Made by a program: the position numbers and the translations under genes
Shown here: one piece after another, positions 13,030-25,782 of the stretch
Layout of the letters: each line of letters starts with the position of its first letter
Position numbering within the stretch: position 1 is the first letter of the stretch
Notes under the pieces: model-generated
What the model was told of the DNA's origin: nothing
The model's input: the letters and a program-made list of their open reading frames with translations, nothing else
Databases searched by the model: none
Source: Haliotis asinina
Taxonomy: Eukaryota; Mollusca; Gastropoda; Lepetellida; Haliotidae
DNA length: 64,000 nucleotides
Assembly (NCBI RefSeq): GCF_037392515.1
Contig: NC_090281.1
Location: forward strand, 55,344,753-55,408,752
Reading direction: 5' to 3'

Positions 13030-14960
13030 CTTCTCCTTCAGACATCCCCATTGCGTCAAACCCTACTCCAGATGTCACCACAATCAGGAGACGTACTCCA
13101 GACATCAGCACAAACCCAGCTATTACTACAGACATCACCAATCTAGACTTCACCATAAACACAGACCCTGTGTTTCAGTTCTGTTCCAGAAATTACAACT
13201 CCAGTACCTAATCCAGACATCACCATAACTCCATGACCTATTCCGGACATCACCACAACTCCAGCACCTATTCCAGTTATCAACACAACTCCAGAACCTA
13301 TTCCACACATCACCTTAACTCCAACACCTATTCCAGATATCAACACAACTTCAACACCTATTCCGGACATCACCATACTTCCAGAACCTATTCCAGACAT
13401 CACATCGACTTCAGTACCCATTCCGGACATCACCACAGCTCCAGCACATATTCCTGACGACATCACTACAACTCCAGCACCTATTCCAGTTATCAACACA
13501 ACTCCAGGACCAATTCCAGACATCACCACAACTCCAGGACCTATTCCAGACATCACCAAAACTCCAGCACCTCTTCCAGATGACATCACCACAACTGCAG
13601 GATCTATTTCAGACATCACCATAACTCCAGCACCCATTCCAGACATCACACCGACTTCAGTACCTATTCCGGACATCACATCGACTCCAGTACCTATTCC
13701 AGACATCACACCGACTTCAGTACCTATTCCGGACATCACATCGACTCCAGTACCTATTCCGGACATCACATCGACTCCAGTACCTATTCCAGACATCACA
13801 TCGACTCCAGTACCTATTCCGGACATCACCACAGCTCCAGCACATATTCCTGACGACATCACTACAACTCCAGCACCTATTCCAGTTATCAACACAACTC
13901 CAGGACCAATTCCAGACATCACCACAACTCCAGCACCTATTCCAGACATCACCACAACTCCAACACCTCTTCCAGATGACATCACCACAACTGCAGGATC
14001 TATTTCAGACATCACCATAACTCCAGCACCCATTCCAGACATCACACCGACTTCAGTACCTATTCCGGACATCACATCGACTCCAGTACCTATTCCAGAC
14101 ATCACATCGACTCCAGTACCTATTCCGGACATCACCACAGCTCCAGCACATATTCCTGACGACATCACTACAACTCCAGCACCTATTCCAGATATCAACA
14201 CAACTCCAGGACCAATTCCAGACATCACCACAACTCCAGCACCTATTGCAGACATCACTACAACTCCAGGACCAATTCCAGACATCACTACAACTCCAGG
14301 ACCTATTCCAAACATCACCACAACTCCAGGACCAATTCCAGACATCACCACAACTCCAGCACCTATTGCAGACATCACTACAACTCCAGGACCTATTCCA
14401 AACATCACCACAACTCCAGGACCAATTCCAGACATCACCATAACTCGAACACCTATTCCAGACATCACCACAACTCCAGCACCTATTGCAGACATCACTA
14501 CAACTCCAGGACCAATTCCAGACATCACTACAACTCCAGGACCTATTCCAAACATCACCACAACTCCAGGACCAATTCCAGACATCACCACAACTCCAGC
14601 ACCTATTGCAGACATCACTACAACTCCAGGACCTATTCCAAACATCACCACAACTCCAGGACCTATTCCAGACATCACCACAACTCCAGGACCAATTCCA
14701 AACATCACCACAACTCCAGGACCAATTCCAGACATCACCACAACTCCAGCACCTATTGCAGACATCACCACAAATCCAGCATCTCTTCCAGATGACATCA
14801 CCACAACTCCAGGATCTATTTCAGACATCACCATAACTCCAGCACCCATTCCAGACACCACCATAACTCCAGCACCTGTTCCGGACATCACCTCAACTCC
14901 AGGACTTATTCCAAACATCACCACAACTCTAGGGCCCAGTTCAACTCCGGTACCCCTTTT
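13030..14960. repeat. 30-bp minisatellite with 33-bp variants
   Basis: Units around ACATCACCACAACTCCAG followed by an ACCTATTCC-type half. A 33-bp variant inserts an extra GAC/GAT codon-length piece. Higher-order copies recur at 240 bp (14246 and 14486) and at about 396 and 306 bp (the TTCCTGACGA variant at 13451, 13847, 14153). All periods are multiples of three. Confidence 0.95.
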
Positions 14961-15060
14961 AGACATCACTATAACCATAAACCCAGTCACCACTCCAGAC
15001 CTCACTCTGATCCGAGCGAGACAAACGAACATTTTCACCACCGGCTCACTGCACCACTGA
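13237..15060 (+). other. 607-codon open frame with mucin-like Thr/Pro repeats; coding status unsure
   Basis: Read in this frame the satellite encodes repeats of the type PDITTTPGPI/PDITTTPAPI, then a non-repeated tail ending TTGSLHH and TGA at 15058. Thr/Pro-rich repeats are typical of mucin-like secreted proteins, and many differences between units fall at third positions (CCT/CCA/CCG, ACC/ACT). Against coding: there is no ATG in frame, a stop lies directly upstream at 13234, no clear splice sites flank it, and the opposite strand has an even longer frame. I treat it as a satellite with possible coding use. Confidence 0.2.
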
Positions 15061-15659
15061 CAAAACACGACCACGTTTGCAGACCCTGGAGCTTGGTTGA
15101 TTGCTTCACTAAATATTAAGTCAGTAAAATGACTGACCAATACTCGATATTTCACAAAATTGTAAATTGGGACTATGAACAACATGCTTTCATCCCCCCC
15201 GTGAACCCAGTGAAACAAGCTATGCCTCACGTCATACTTATCAACTCAACCAAACAGCGTTCTGACTGAGAACAAAACAACAACAAAAACACATCCGAAA
15301 GCTCCAAAACACATGTTTCAGAATCCTAACCACACTGACTCCTCCACATAATTCCAGAGAATCCCCCATTATGATGATTCTCTTTTAAGTTTGCCTCACC
15401 GAGCTGTATTGTGGTAAAAATCTTTAAAGAGCTGCATGATCATAAGAAGTGCATCGTGCATTGAAAAAAACACAGGACCTGTGACGCTCAGTCCCCAGTG
15501 AACAGAGCCCATCAGAGCAATGGCGCATGCGGGAACGACAATAACTGAGCGAACGACGCCACATGAAACGATGAATGTACTGCGTTCTTCTCAGTAGGAG
15601 ATAGGTTTTCGGGTATGGGTGTGCTTCACTAAACAGAAGTAAGTCCCGTAAACCCATCT
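15061..15659. other. Unique DNA flanking the satellite, no gene seen
   Basis: No exon identified. An NRF1-like GCGCATGCG is at 15523-15531. Confidence 0.35.
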
Positions 15660-15860
15660 CGTGTCGCGCCGCGAGCAGACCAGTGAGTTTCTACATCTTT
15701 ACAGGATGGTTTATAGATGCAGACGACAATGCGCGCAGGTGATGGGAGAGCGCGAGACTGCTACTTTCCGGTCATGCGCACTCGAGGCAGGTCCTCGCGC
15801 AGTAGGGTAGCAAAGATCAAAGGAAGTGCCTCGGTTTCCGACACAGTCGTAGCCCCCTAG
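15660..15860. promoter_or_regulatory. CpG-rich patch, possible promoter
   Basis: High local CpG density (GTGTCGCGCCGCGAGCAG, GAGAGCGCGAGACTG, CCTCGCGCAG). CTTTCCGGTCATGCGCA at about 15764-15780 combines an ETS-like and an NRF1-like half-site, a combination common at housekeeping promoters. No exon could be assigned on either side. Confidence 0.3.
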
Positions 15861-18800
15861 AAATCTTAAAATGTAGAGTTTTTATTTATACCTCCAGTTG
15901 AACCGTCAAGCTTTCCTGAAGCTCGAATTTAATCAAAACCAACTGGGCCAGAAAATGTTTGTTCCACACGCGACTTTAACTAATTTTGATGTTTTCATTT
16001 CAAAGATTCCTCCACCGTTTGATGTTTCTAATGGATATTAAATATTGCGGGTGAAACTATGCATAAAATACCGTCAATTTATGTAGGTTGTGTTCTCCAG
16101 TAGGGGTAGGACTTGAAGCACTGGTGTCAAACTTTGAAATAATTCGATGGGGAGGAGAGGCGTTAAAAAGCTCAATGAAATATTCTTTAAGAATGATCTT
16201 CAAATAAATTCACCCCATCCTACACGTGTTCCTATAAAAATCAGTAATAAATGAATAATGTATGTGTATGTAATTACATGTAGGAAGAGGATATTTAATC
16301 AGTTCTGAATGCATTCTGTATGTTCTTTGGCCTGCATGAGATATTATCGTCGTCAAAAGACTTTATTTGTGGGTTGATTCCTGCAAAGGGTGACAGAGAG
16401 TTTGCATGTGTTTTAATCAGCATCCTGTACTAATTTGCAACATCTAAGCGCATAACATCGTCATTAGAAACATGCTCACCATTAGATGCTTTTTGGCGTG
16501 ATAAACATGTAGCAACATTATTTTGATTGATCATACGTCTTTGAGTCTTCCCTTATGTTTGGCCACAGAAACATTAAACGAAATATGTGCATTAAGCCGT
16601 TTTATGAAGCATAGCAAGGTTTTCGCGTACTAAGCGAACATCTATCAGCATACAAACTTAAGTATTTATAAATGTTGTTCTACTTTCAACTTTCTAATCT
16701 GACTCAGAAATGTCGTGAGAACTAATAAAACTTGGAAATGTCATCGCAGATCAAACTATATTCCTTTACAGACACTAAACATATAAATTATAGCGTAAGT
16801 TTATGAGTGTATGTATATTCCCCAGGGAGCTGATGTACCGCACGAGTGAACACTGACACTTGACTTGCCCTGTGCTTTAGTCAGGCTTGTGTGGATCATA
16901 TTGTTAGGGTATTTGGTGAACAATGATGAAATGACGTACTCCTCTCTATCCATCATAACAACAAAGCAATATCAGTCGTATTTACACTCACAATATATGT
17001 ATAGCTGATAGTTGATAAGGTTTGATTTCATCTACAGCTGTCTAATATAAAAATCTATGCACAAGTGTGTCTTTTATGTTAATGAAAATTCAAACAACCT
17101 GTTTCCATTCTCCACAAGTAAATGTTTACCAATAGATAGTTCTGGCTTTTTGAAGAAAAAAATTGTGCGTTCCTTAAAGGAAAACAGAAACACCGACAAT
17201 CCCTTGTGAACACGACTTTGAAACAAATCACAGTCTTGTATTGCTCATGCAATTCTTCGCTATTGATGATTTGTTAAAATATGATCACTTAGTGAACCTA
17301 ATCCCTTTCATCTTGCTAAAGAAACAAAGGTTTTACAATCTGATATTTTTGTTAAACGATAATATTTTCTCAACAACTATAAATCTTAAGACATTTAATC
17401 CCATTCTTGCTAATTCCACGTCTTTCAGAAATCTTTTCAAGCATGGCTGGAACTGTTCCCCTTTCAAACCAAGATAACGACTCGCCAATTTATCTTGGCT
17501 GTTTTATTTTCATCGAGCAACAAATAAAACCTCAGTCGATCAATAGAAAGGAGTGAAAAGCACCTCAAATTTGAAAGAAACATTAATTTTGAATTCATTC
17601 ACGCATTATAGGTCACGTGTCATGCAAAGATGGCGGCTGTAACAGAGCTAGGCCCTGATTTAAAGCCTGCAATAAACTACACCGAGGTGACATCCAATGG
17701 TGCCCCCATCACCAGTCAAAATATTAACTTTAAGGACGAACATTGCGGAATAAATACAATATCTGAACTGAAATGGGAATTTCGCGGCATGAGGCCGAAG
17801 GCTTGATCTAGGAGACACAAGGGACCTCACGTACTCCTCATAAGCTAATCGGAATCCGTTGATCAGACCAAGGACTGATTGCTACACCTTGCTTCATTGT
17901 CATTCTAATCATACCAGGATAAAATATTATCACTTTTTCTCTCGATTTTAGCTGCTTTTTAAAGGAAACGGTTTGATGAGTTAACCATGTTTTGCCAATG
18001 TGACAAAGATGAGGAGTTTGCAGGAATGATTTTTAAGAATTTACTATTTTGGCGCACTGTTAATCATTGTGGTTAGTTAATAATCTCATATCAGCGCATG
18101 GCGAAATACGTCACAAATCTGATAATCAGTTTATGAAATGAAATCAAACTGAATAGCCAGAGCATATAGAGAACTGTTCCACTATTGTGAAAGGAAAAGA
18201 CGTTTACATCCTATAAATCCTGTGTGTATATTTTAACTTTATTCACCAGCTCATATGCCTCTATACAACACAAGTATTAGTAACCAGAAAAAAGGGCGAC
18301 ATTATGTTTATTCGTTGTATGATGGCAAAGAATTTATTATTGTGTTATAAATATAACTATAATTTTAAACTTGTGTCAAAGAGTATGACATTCTTCAATG
18401 TATTTCCAGAGAGAAAAAATATAATTATACCCTTAAATCCGCTTTCCCACTTGACTTTTTCACTAAACCCCAATTTTCTAGTATTCAGTAGCGAGAGTTC
18501 ATGGACAAGAAACCTCATGTTCGTCGTCTCGGAAAAGACGTAAATACCCATAAAGGACAGGCTGATTCTAGGATCAGTTAATTACATTTTCCCTTTGTTG
18601 TTTGGCAGGGAAATAAAAACCAATGGAAATGCCAATAAAAGAATCCGCTTTCAGAAATCGGTAGAAATCAGACTGTGATAGGAATGGAAAAACTCCCGAA
18701 ACGAAGAAAGTTGATTATAAAGAGTACCTTCAAGGAGCGAGCGACCATTCGCCTCTGGACCAAACGCATTGGCTTCGTCGCATAAATAAAGGAGAAATCG

Positions 18801-19798
18801 TTGGGGGCCTAGAAGCTATAAAGCCTCCCTGTTATCCGGCAGTAAAATGAGCAATATCTTTTTGTTACCGCATTATGATTTATCCATTGTCTCGCTGGCT
18901 GCTTGCAATAAAAGGAATTGAAATATTATCACACGTCTGAACTTCGCTAATAGAAAGGGCCGGTGGCGGTTTCAGGCAAATTGAGGGATGCCCTGGCTAT
19001 CCCAACGTTCTGAAATGAGATTTGACGGCGATTCTTTTGATCTGTGGAGGAAAAATATTCGAATCATTACATAAAAACAATATCACAGAACAGTCCGGAA
19101 AGGCAATATTTTTTTTCTACCTTGAAGTGACTCAAGTTCATTTCAACATAAAGCGCAAAAACAAATAAAAGTTCGCTTCAAATAATGTCCTGTTACTGAC
19201 AGTGCTTAGGGCTGGCTCCTACCTAGTTTGATGGGAAGTCTCCAATAGCTCGAATGGTCCTTTTATTCTGTGTACGAGATCACTGACACCTAGCCAGTAG
19301 GCATACACCTCCGTAAACAATCACCTCGTGCGTGTGACGTCATTATGTGCTGCACGTGCCGCGTGAACGTCACTTTCCCGTTAACGGAAAATGACGTCCT
19401 TTAGGCAAAGGAAAACTTACAAATTGTCGTGTTAAAGTTTTGGAAAATTGATTTTATGGCTTATGTGACTCCATTTGCTTCATGTGGAATAACAATCTGA
19501 GGAAATAGCTCCTAGTATACTAAATACTAATTTGGTTTCGCTCAAATTTATGCATGGCCAACGACCGGGTGCGACCAAACGCCCTCGATTGTAATAGTAA
19601 TTGTCGCATTTCGCAAAAGGGGTCAAGTTTTAAAGTTTAAGTTTCATCATCTTCGGCATCCTGTTTGAACTAGCCATCATCCGTCAAGTAATTTATATTC
19701 ATAGATTTCAGTTAAATGCCTTGACTTAAACTGTTTTTCACCATGCACCTTTATTCTTGCCCCTCGTGTCTACCAGAGACAAGACATTAGAGTGTGCG
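15861..19798. other. Repeat-poor stretch; possible regulatory DNA
   Basis: Almost 4 kb without SINEs or satellites. Apart from the short frame at 17630 I see no exon. The stretch 18600-19100 looks ordered, with AT-rich core words (AATAAA, TTTATCC, CAATAAAAG) in mixed sequence, as often seen in conserved non-coding elements. This is an impression, not a measurement. Confidence 0.3.
17630..17806 (+). CDS. Possible 58-codon ORF or first exon, unknown product
   Basis: The ATG sits in AAGATGGCGGC, which serves both as a strong initiation context and as a YY1 site, 11 bp after an E-box CACGTG (17614-17619). The frame runs for 58 codons (starts MAAVTELGPDLKP, ends FRGMRPKA, then TGA). A possible donor GAG|GTGACA at 17686/17687 would end a 19-codon exon in phase 0. 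Composition looks protein-like (mixed, soluble, no repeats), but I recognise no family and no partner exon. It lies in an ordered repeat-poor stretch, so conserved non-coding DNA is an equal alternative. Confidence 0.25.
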   Translation: MAAVTELGPDLKPAINYTEVTSNGAPITSQNINFKDEHCGINTISELKWEFRGMRPKA

Positions 19799-19968
19799 GG
19801 TGAGTGAGTGAGTGAGTGAGTGAGTGAGTGAATGAGTGAGTGAGTGAGTGAGTGAGTGAGCTGGGACACCAGAAATGGGCTTCACACATTGTATCCATCT
19901 GAGGAATCAAGCCCGGGTCTTCGGCTTGACGAGCGAACGCTGTAACGACTAAGCTACTCCACCTCCCC
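19799..19968 (-). mobile_element. SINE-A copy with expanded (GTGA)n tail
   Basis: About 15 GTGA/GAGT tetranucleotides replace the usual tail, followed by ACACCAGAAATGGGCTTCAC, AAGCCCGGGTCTTCGG and the A-box complement AAGCTACTCCACC. The internal tail part (TTTAGCAATATTCC) is deleted. Confidence 0.85.
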
Positions 19969-20649
19969 TGAAGACATTAGAACAAATTTCAAATGTATAT
20001 GAGAAAAAATTAAGAGTATGTCATGTGTTTCTACAGTGATGTGTAGGGTGTCAGTTGTTGTGGTGGTATTTGTTGTGGTATGAAAGTACCATTTGTTTCT
20101 TGTTTACTATTCATTGTTTCTATGTTAAGTAATAAGTAACTCCCAAACCTTTCAAAGTCAGTTTCTACCTACAGTTTTAGTCGTAGAACATTTGTTGTTT
20201 TAAATAATGTCTAGATTTCACTACAAGCATCAGTGGGTGAAGGAATGGTGTAAATCCAGCTAGGGTCCATGCAGGTAGCAAAGGTACTGTAAGTCCCCAT
20301 GGTTCATAGTATGGGGATCTGCCTTCAATAGGTGGTGACCTGTAGCCATGTTTTATATTGTAATGTCCTAAGCAGTATATACTTTAAGTCGCATGCTAGT
20401 TTTAAACCTCCAACTGTGATGTTCTAATTCTTTTTCTGTCCTTCGCAGACAGGTAAGTATATAAGTTTCTTTTTATTTAATGTATATATTTACATCTTCT
20501 ATAATCACGACATGGCTGAAATACTACCGATGTGACTTTAAATTTTGAATGACTCACCACAAGCTGTGGTAATGACTTTGAAAGGGAATGGGTAATGTAT
20601 TAAAATTTAGTTTATGAAAAATCATGACGTATTCACCTGTTGGTCGTTA

Positions 20650-21075
20650 TGCATGGATATGAATTTGTGAAAAGGTGATATATATGTGTCCTATACGTCA
20701 TTTCTATAAATGTACGTATCCTTCTTTGACGTTTCTATAAATGTACGTATCTTATAGGTCGTTTCTATAAATGCATGTGTCCTTATATGACATTTCTATA
20801 AATATTAGTGTCTTGTAGACATATGTGTCCTATACGTCGTTCCTATAATGTAAGTGTCCTTTACGTCATTCCTATAATGTAAGTGTCCTTTACGTCGTTT
20901 CTATAAATGTATGTGTGATGCACGTCATTTCCATAAATGTTAATGTATGTGTCCTATCCATCGTTTCTACATATGTATGTGTCCTATGGGTCGTTTCCAT
21001 AAATGCAAGTGTCCTTGAATCGTTTCTATAGTATGTATGTCATGTGCTATTTATTTCCACAATAGTTGTGTTGGA
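20650..21075. repeat. Decayed tandem repeat, about 25-30 bp
   Basis: Recurring phrases TTTCTATAAATGTACGTATC, TATGTGTCCTATACGTC and TCCTTTACGTC at irregular spacing, at least twelve units. Too diverged to define one unit. Confidence 0.75.
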
Positions 21076-21314
21076 TCGTTCTATTGTGTGTTGTCCATAT
21101 TGTAACTTTTGTCTGATACATACTATTTCTCATATGTGACTCTCATTTATTATTCATGTAAAGAATTATAACTATACGTAGTGGGTTTGGTCTCGTATGT
21201 TTGTTGAATACATAAACGTTTTGTTTCTATGCATTATCCCACTTCTTCATATACTATCCATTATCTTTACATGCCTTCTTATTCTTACCACGTACTAACC
21301 TTCTTTGTGTATAA

Positions 21315-21381
21315 CACATTTCTATGTGTTCCTTAACACATTTCTATGTGTTCCTTAACACATTTCTATGTGTTCCTTAAA
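21315..21381. repeat. Three tandem 22-bp units
   Basis: Three copies of a unit containing CACATTTCTATGTGTTCC. CACAT...ATGTG makes each unit partly self-complementary. Confidence 0.85.
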
Positions 21382-21604
21382 CTTGCCCTTTGTATGCATT
21401 ATCCCTTTTCCTTATACACATTACCCTTACCGTTTTGTTTTATGCCTGCGTCATCCTTATTCTTTAAATGCATCATCTTTCTTCTTTACATGCGTTGTCT
21501 TTATTCATAGGCATTAACCTTATCCAATGCATTTTGTACATAGTTACACTTTTAGTAGTAATCATACTATCGTATGTTTCATATATTTATCTGTGTAATA
21601 CTTA

Positions 21605-21811
21605 GGAGATAAACATACTGTGTTGGGAAATCAGAGGTATATAACGAAATTATAATAGCTCTAAATTTGATTTAAAACCGAACGCTTTATACCGCTGATT
21701 TTCCAACAAAATACGTTTATCTCCATTCTACCATTACCGTGTTATTCAGATTTTAAACAAATACTTAACGTGTTGGAAAATCAGAGGTATATAACGTGAT
21801 TATATACCTCT
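21605..21811. repeat. Foldback element plus a third arm copy
   Basis: GGAGATAAAC... at 21605 and ...GTTTATCTCC ending at 21724 are imperfect inverted arms of about 42 bp. A third copy of the arm (TGTTGGAAAATCAGAGGTAT) follows at about 21771. Within it AGAGGTATATA (21783-21793) and TATATACCTCT (21801-21811) form a perfect 11-bp stem with a 7-base loop. Confidence 0.7.
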
Positions 21812-22309
21812 GGATGACTTTGATTAACCAGTCACAATCCAGTATTTACTGAAGTCATGGTAGAATTTACGTTTGTATCAGCAACTATTCATGAGGTTGT
21901 GAACTATAATTATTTTTCTTACACAAAGTAGCTTTAATACGAATCACCATTGTATGGGATTTAAGTGTAAACGGAAAGGAAAGAAGATAAGTATCCATTC
22001 ACCCAAAAACACCTCCTCATGCAAATATAACTGTAAATGTGTTTTCTTGCCTTGCCGTGTGTTTGTGACGATTGTCTCTAATTAAGCAGGATAGGTTCAG
22101 CGTGTTGATGATCATATGCAGTGTCCGATACATATTCCCTTTTTGGTATCGTACAATTCCGAGTTGTTTTTGGTGAACAGTTGACAAGACTTGCATACGT
22201 TTATGACAGGTTCCACCGGTGGAGCAGGATGCCTTTTCGCAAACACCTGGTGTGTTCATTTTCTAACACTGATTTATAAACACATGCTCTGTCATCGTAT
22301 CTTGTATTG

Positions 22310-22400
22310 GCAGTCACTGGATTGTCTGGTCCAGACTCGAACTTTAACAGACCGCGTCGTATAGCTGTAATACTGCTGAATGGGCTTCAACAAACACAGA
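22310..22400 (+). mobile_element. SINE-B fragment
   Basis: Contains CACTGGATTGTCTGGTCCAG and TATAGCTGTAATACTGCTG. Only the middle and tail remain. Confidence 0.7.
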
Positions 22401-22649
22401 CTCATGATATGGACAACATTGTAAAGTCGATTCGTTTTTAGCAGAGATTCCATAAAGCTGCGGAAATGGTTTTGTCGTTTCTATTTACGAAACGTTATAT
22501 TTTACGCGCTATGTGAAGCATTAAGGAAAATAAAACAGTAACTGAGCAGATTTTCATTTAACCTCGGATCTGTCTCTGATGAGTGACTGGAAGTGTCTGC
22601 CGAGGATTTCAAAGTGAGCATCGCTAACTGGCAGTGACACTGATTGAGT

Positions 22650-22862
22650 TCGCTCAGTTCGTTATTCACACCGTTAATTAGTGTTACCTGGGACTCGCTG
22701 GGATTGCAAATCAGTTCGCTATAGCCATTAGTACATTATAGAGAATTCGTTATTTACGACTTTTTATATGATAATATACAGAGGTTAATTCGGGACTTTT
22801 AAAACAGTTCGCTACAGCCGTCAGTTCGTTATATCCGTGTTCGTTACAAAAGTAATCTACTG
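22650..22862 (-). mobile_element. Possible fragment of a pogo/Tigger-like DNA transposon end
   Basis: Repeated phrases CAGTTCGCTATAGCC, TCAGTTCGTTATATCCG and GTTCGTTACAAAAG end in ACTG at about 22862. Read on the minus strand this resembles the CAGT...TAACGAAC terminal repeats of pogo-type elements. I see no opposite end and no transposase. Confidence 0.35.
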
Positions 22863-22929
22863 TACTTAGTTAGGAACCGCTACTACTTACCAATGATCTT
22901 GAATTCCTCGTTACTCTGGAATAAAAGTT

Positions 22930-24530
22930 TTGGAGTTAGGTTTCAGTGTGTGTGTTCTTCCATGTTCAGTAAGTCTTTTATATGGAACGTTAACTTCGGA
23001 CATATCCTGCATGTTTTGTGTGTCGTACATATGTCTCCCAAAATGTATATCGTGTCCTGCATATTAAATAAGGTGAATCATGCATACATGTTTTCCTCGG
23101 TTCTATTGTGGCTACCATACACATGCCACTTTCTTACATGATATATGTGTTGTATCATACATGTGTGCCTTACATGTTCAGTGTAGTGTAAGTGTTTTAC
23201 ATAGTTAATCTGTTTCTTCATGCATGCATGTTTTACATACATGAGGCAGTTTAACATACATACACGCCTTACATACTAAATGTGGTGTACCATGCATACA
23301 TGTCTTACATGCTAAATGTGCCGTATCATGCATACATGTCGTGCGTAGGCTATGCGGTGTATCATAGATACATGTCTTACATACGTTATATAGTCTATCA
23401 TAGATATATCTCTTAATGGCTTTAATGTGGTGTAGAATGGATGCATGCCATACATGCATGCATACATACATACATACATACATACATACATACATACATA
23501 CATACATACATACATACATACATACATACATACATACATACATACATACTGAATGTGGTGTATCATACAAATATGTGTCATGTTTACTGAATGTGGTGTA
23601 TCATACAAATATGTGTCATGTGTACTGAATGTGGTGTATCGTACAAATATGTGTTCTATTTGCTGAATGTGGTGTATCCTAGATATATGTTTCATATAAA
23701 TTGATAAATATGAAGTGTCATACACATAAATATCATATTTACTATATGTGGTGTGTCATACAAATATGTGGTTTATATAAGTTAATGAATATGGAGTATC
23801 ATTCAAATGTGTGTCGTATTTACTGAATGTGGTGTCTAGCACCAAAAACATGTGAACTACCACACATGTTTCATGCATAGTATATGTATAGTGATTTTCC
23901 TTTCATGGATTCTGTTTTCGAAGACTCTGAGGTCCCAGGTATAAGTCCTTCAAATACTGGCCTTTGTCTTTTATAGACAGTATGTTGAGTATCATGGAAT
24001 TATTTGTTTCAGATTATATGCTAGTTTCATATGTACACAGTATATTTCTTAGAAACCCCATAATTAGTAATTGATCATGTATTTATAGCAGACAAGTAGT
24101 GGCGTATCATACATGCATTTCCTATTGGCAATATCTACAATATCATTCATGCATTTTTATTGGCTATATGCAGAATATCATACGAGCATTTCTTAATGGC
24201 TATATGTAGAATATCATACATGCATTTCTTATGGGCTACGTGCAGAATATATTACGTGCATTTCTTAATGACTATAAGCAGAATATCAAACATGCATTTC
24301 TTATGGGCTATGTGCAGAATATCATACGTGCATTTCTTATAGACTGTAAGTGGAATTCCATTTATGCATTTCTTATAAACCATGAGTGGAGTATCATCTA
24401 TGCATTTCTTGTAGGCTATAACTGCCTTATCATACGTATTTTTCTTAGACACTATTACTAGAGTGTCATACATATATGTCTTATAAACTTTAGGTAGGAT
24501 GTCATACGTTTGTATGTTTTCCTCACGGTG
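22930..24530. repeat. Decayed tandem arrays around a (CATA)n microsatellite
   Basis: Irregular units share a 'TATCATACATGCAT' theme. A regular set of about 38 bp (CTGAATGTGGTGTATCATAC) runs at 23548-23670, and a set of about 42 bp (CATTTCTTATGGGCTATG, then CAGAATATCA) at 24110-24480. A pure (CATA)n tract occupies about 23455-23548. Open frames here are by-products. Confidence 0.8.
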
Positions 24531-25736
24531 TTTCAGCGTTCGGAGGTAAATATTTCTAACGTTTTAATGCGGAAGTACTGTTTCTTCATAAATAATGTAA
24601 CTGTGTGGTATGTGTCCTTTTTACATTCGGACTATATAGGCACATGCAAAACGACTGCTTGTTATTTGGACACTGAAATGCAATGAGTCATATTTTCTTG
24701 TGGCTTTAGATATGTGTTACATTCATGATGATATTTTATTTTAACAAGATTATAACAATACAGATACGCTTTTGTATTTATATGTATAGCTATCCATACC
24801 TTGAGCAATGGGTGAGGTTTTTATCTCTAAGATGACACAGTTCATTTTTGTTTCTTTCCTATTTCACCTTCATTAACAATGGATACGGTATGTCGTATTG
24901 TTGGCAATCAACAACATGTCCAGGTTTTCAAAACACAACATGTTGCATTTGTAGCAAACGTTTTCAAATGTAACACGGTTCTCCTGCAGCATTGCAATTC
25001 ACAATCCATTTCGTGAACATTGCCGAGAACCTTGGATCGTTACAAGCCTCTCATCTTTAGTTGATGTCGGTGACGATCGATCCTTGAGCTAAGACGGGGT
25101 TGCGAGGTAGAGACCGACTATACCGGTACACCTACTTCTGAGAGAGTGCGCCACATAGATGCACCATATGTTTTGATACTGGTAATAGGATAGCGCAATC
25201 AACAGTATCAAGGATAGCGCAATCAATAGTAACAAGAAACATGGTACAACTCTCCAACTGATTATAAGAAACACTGCAACGTTATGCATCATGCATTATA
25301 CATATTTCTTCGAAGCATCTTTGCCTTCGGGAACCTAATTATTTTAGGATGTTTTAAGTAAAAACTTTTATTTAAGCAGGTCGGATCTAAAATATTTTTG
25401 CAACATCAGTTCGATAGGATATTATCAGAGCCAAGAAGCTGACATACCTACAGCGACAAGAATTGTCGGAATAGGTGCGATTTGAATATTTGAGTAACTG
25501 TTTGTGTAATGCATTATAGGAGTGTATAGGGGTTTTGAAGAAAGTGGAAATGTTTCTGATAGCGTGGAAGTTAATGAGGAAGTTAATGTGGAAGTTAATG
25601 TGGAAGTTAAAAGTATATCCTTGAAGTCGTAATCTACATGATCGTTGATTTTTCCGTGTTCCTATTGATGCCATGGTTTGGACAATTTTTGGTTTAGTTA
25701 TTCGGTTTGTAGAGCGGGTAATGATCGATTACTCAC
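24531..25736. other. No gene seen
   Basis: AT-rich DNA. GATAGCGCAATCAA occurs twice in tandem (25190-25227) and GAAGTTAATGTG repeats three times near 25565-25607. Nothing else recognised. Confidence 0.4.
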
Positions 25737-25739
25737 TCA

Positions 25740-25779
<40 letters not shown>

Positions 25780-25782
25780 CTC
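25737..25782. repeat. (ACGC)n microsatellite
   Basis: About ten CACG tetranucleotides flanked by CACTCAC, possibly grown from a SINE-type CTCACTCAC tail. Confidence 0.9.

Noticed and set aside
13143-15230. 695-codon minus-strand frame (GIGPGVVVMS-type repeats)
   Set aside because: It is the complement of a 30-bp satellite. Its repeat is hydrophobic and unlike known repeat proteins, and every frame is open because the period is 3n.
23205-23725. 121- and 137-codon frames with Met-Tyr-Val-Cys runs
   Set aside because: Products of the (CATA)n microsatellite and its decayed surroundings.
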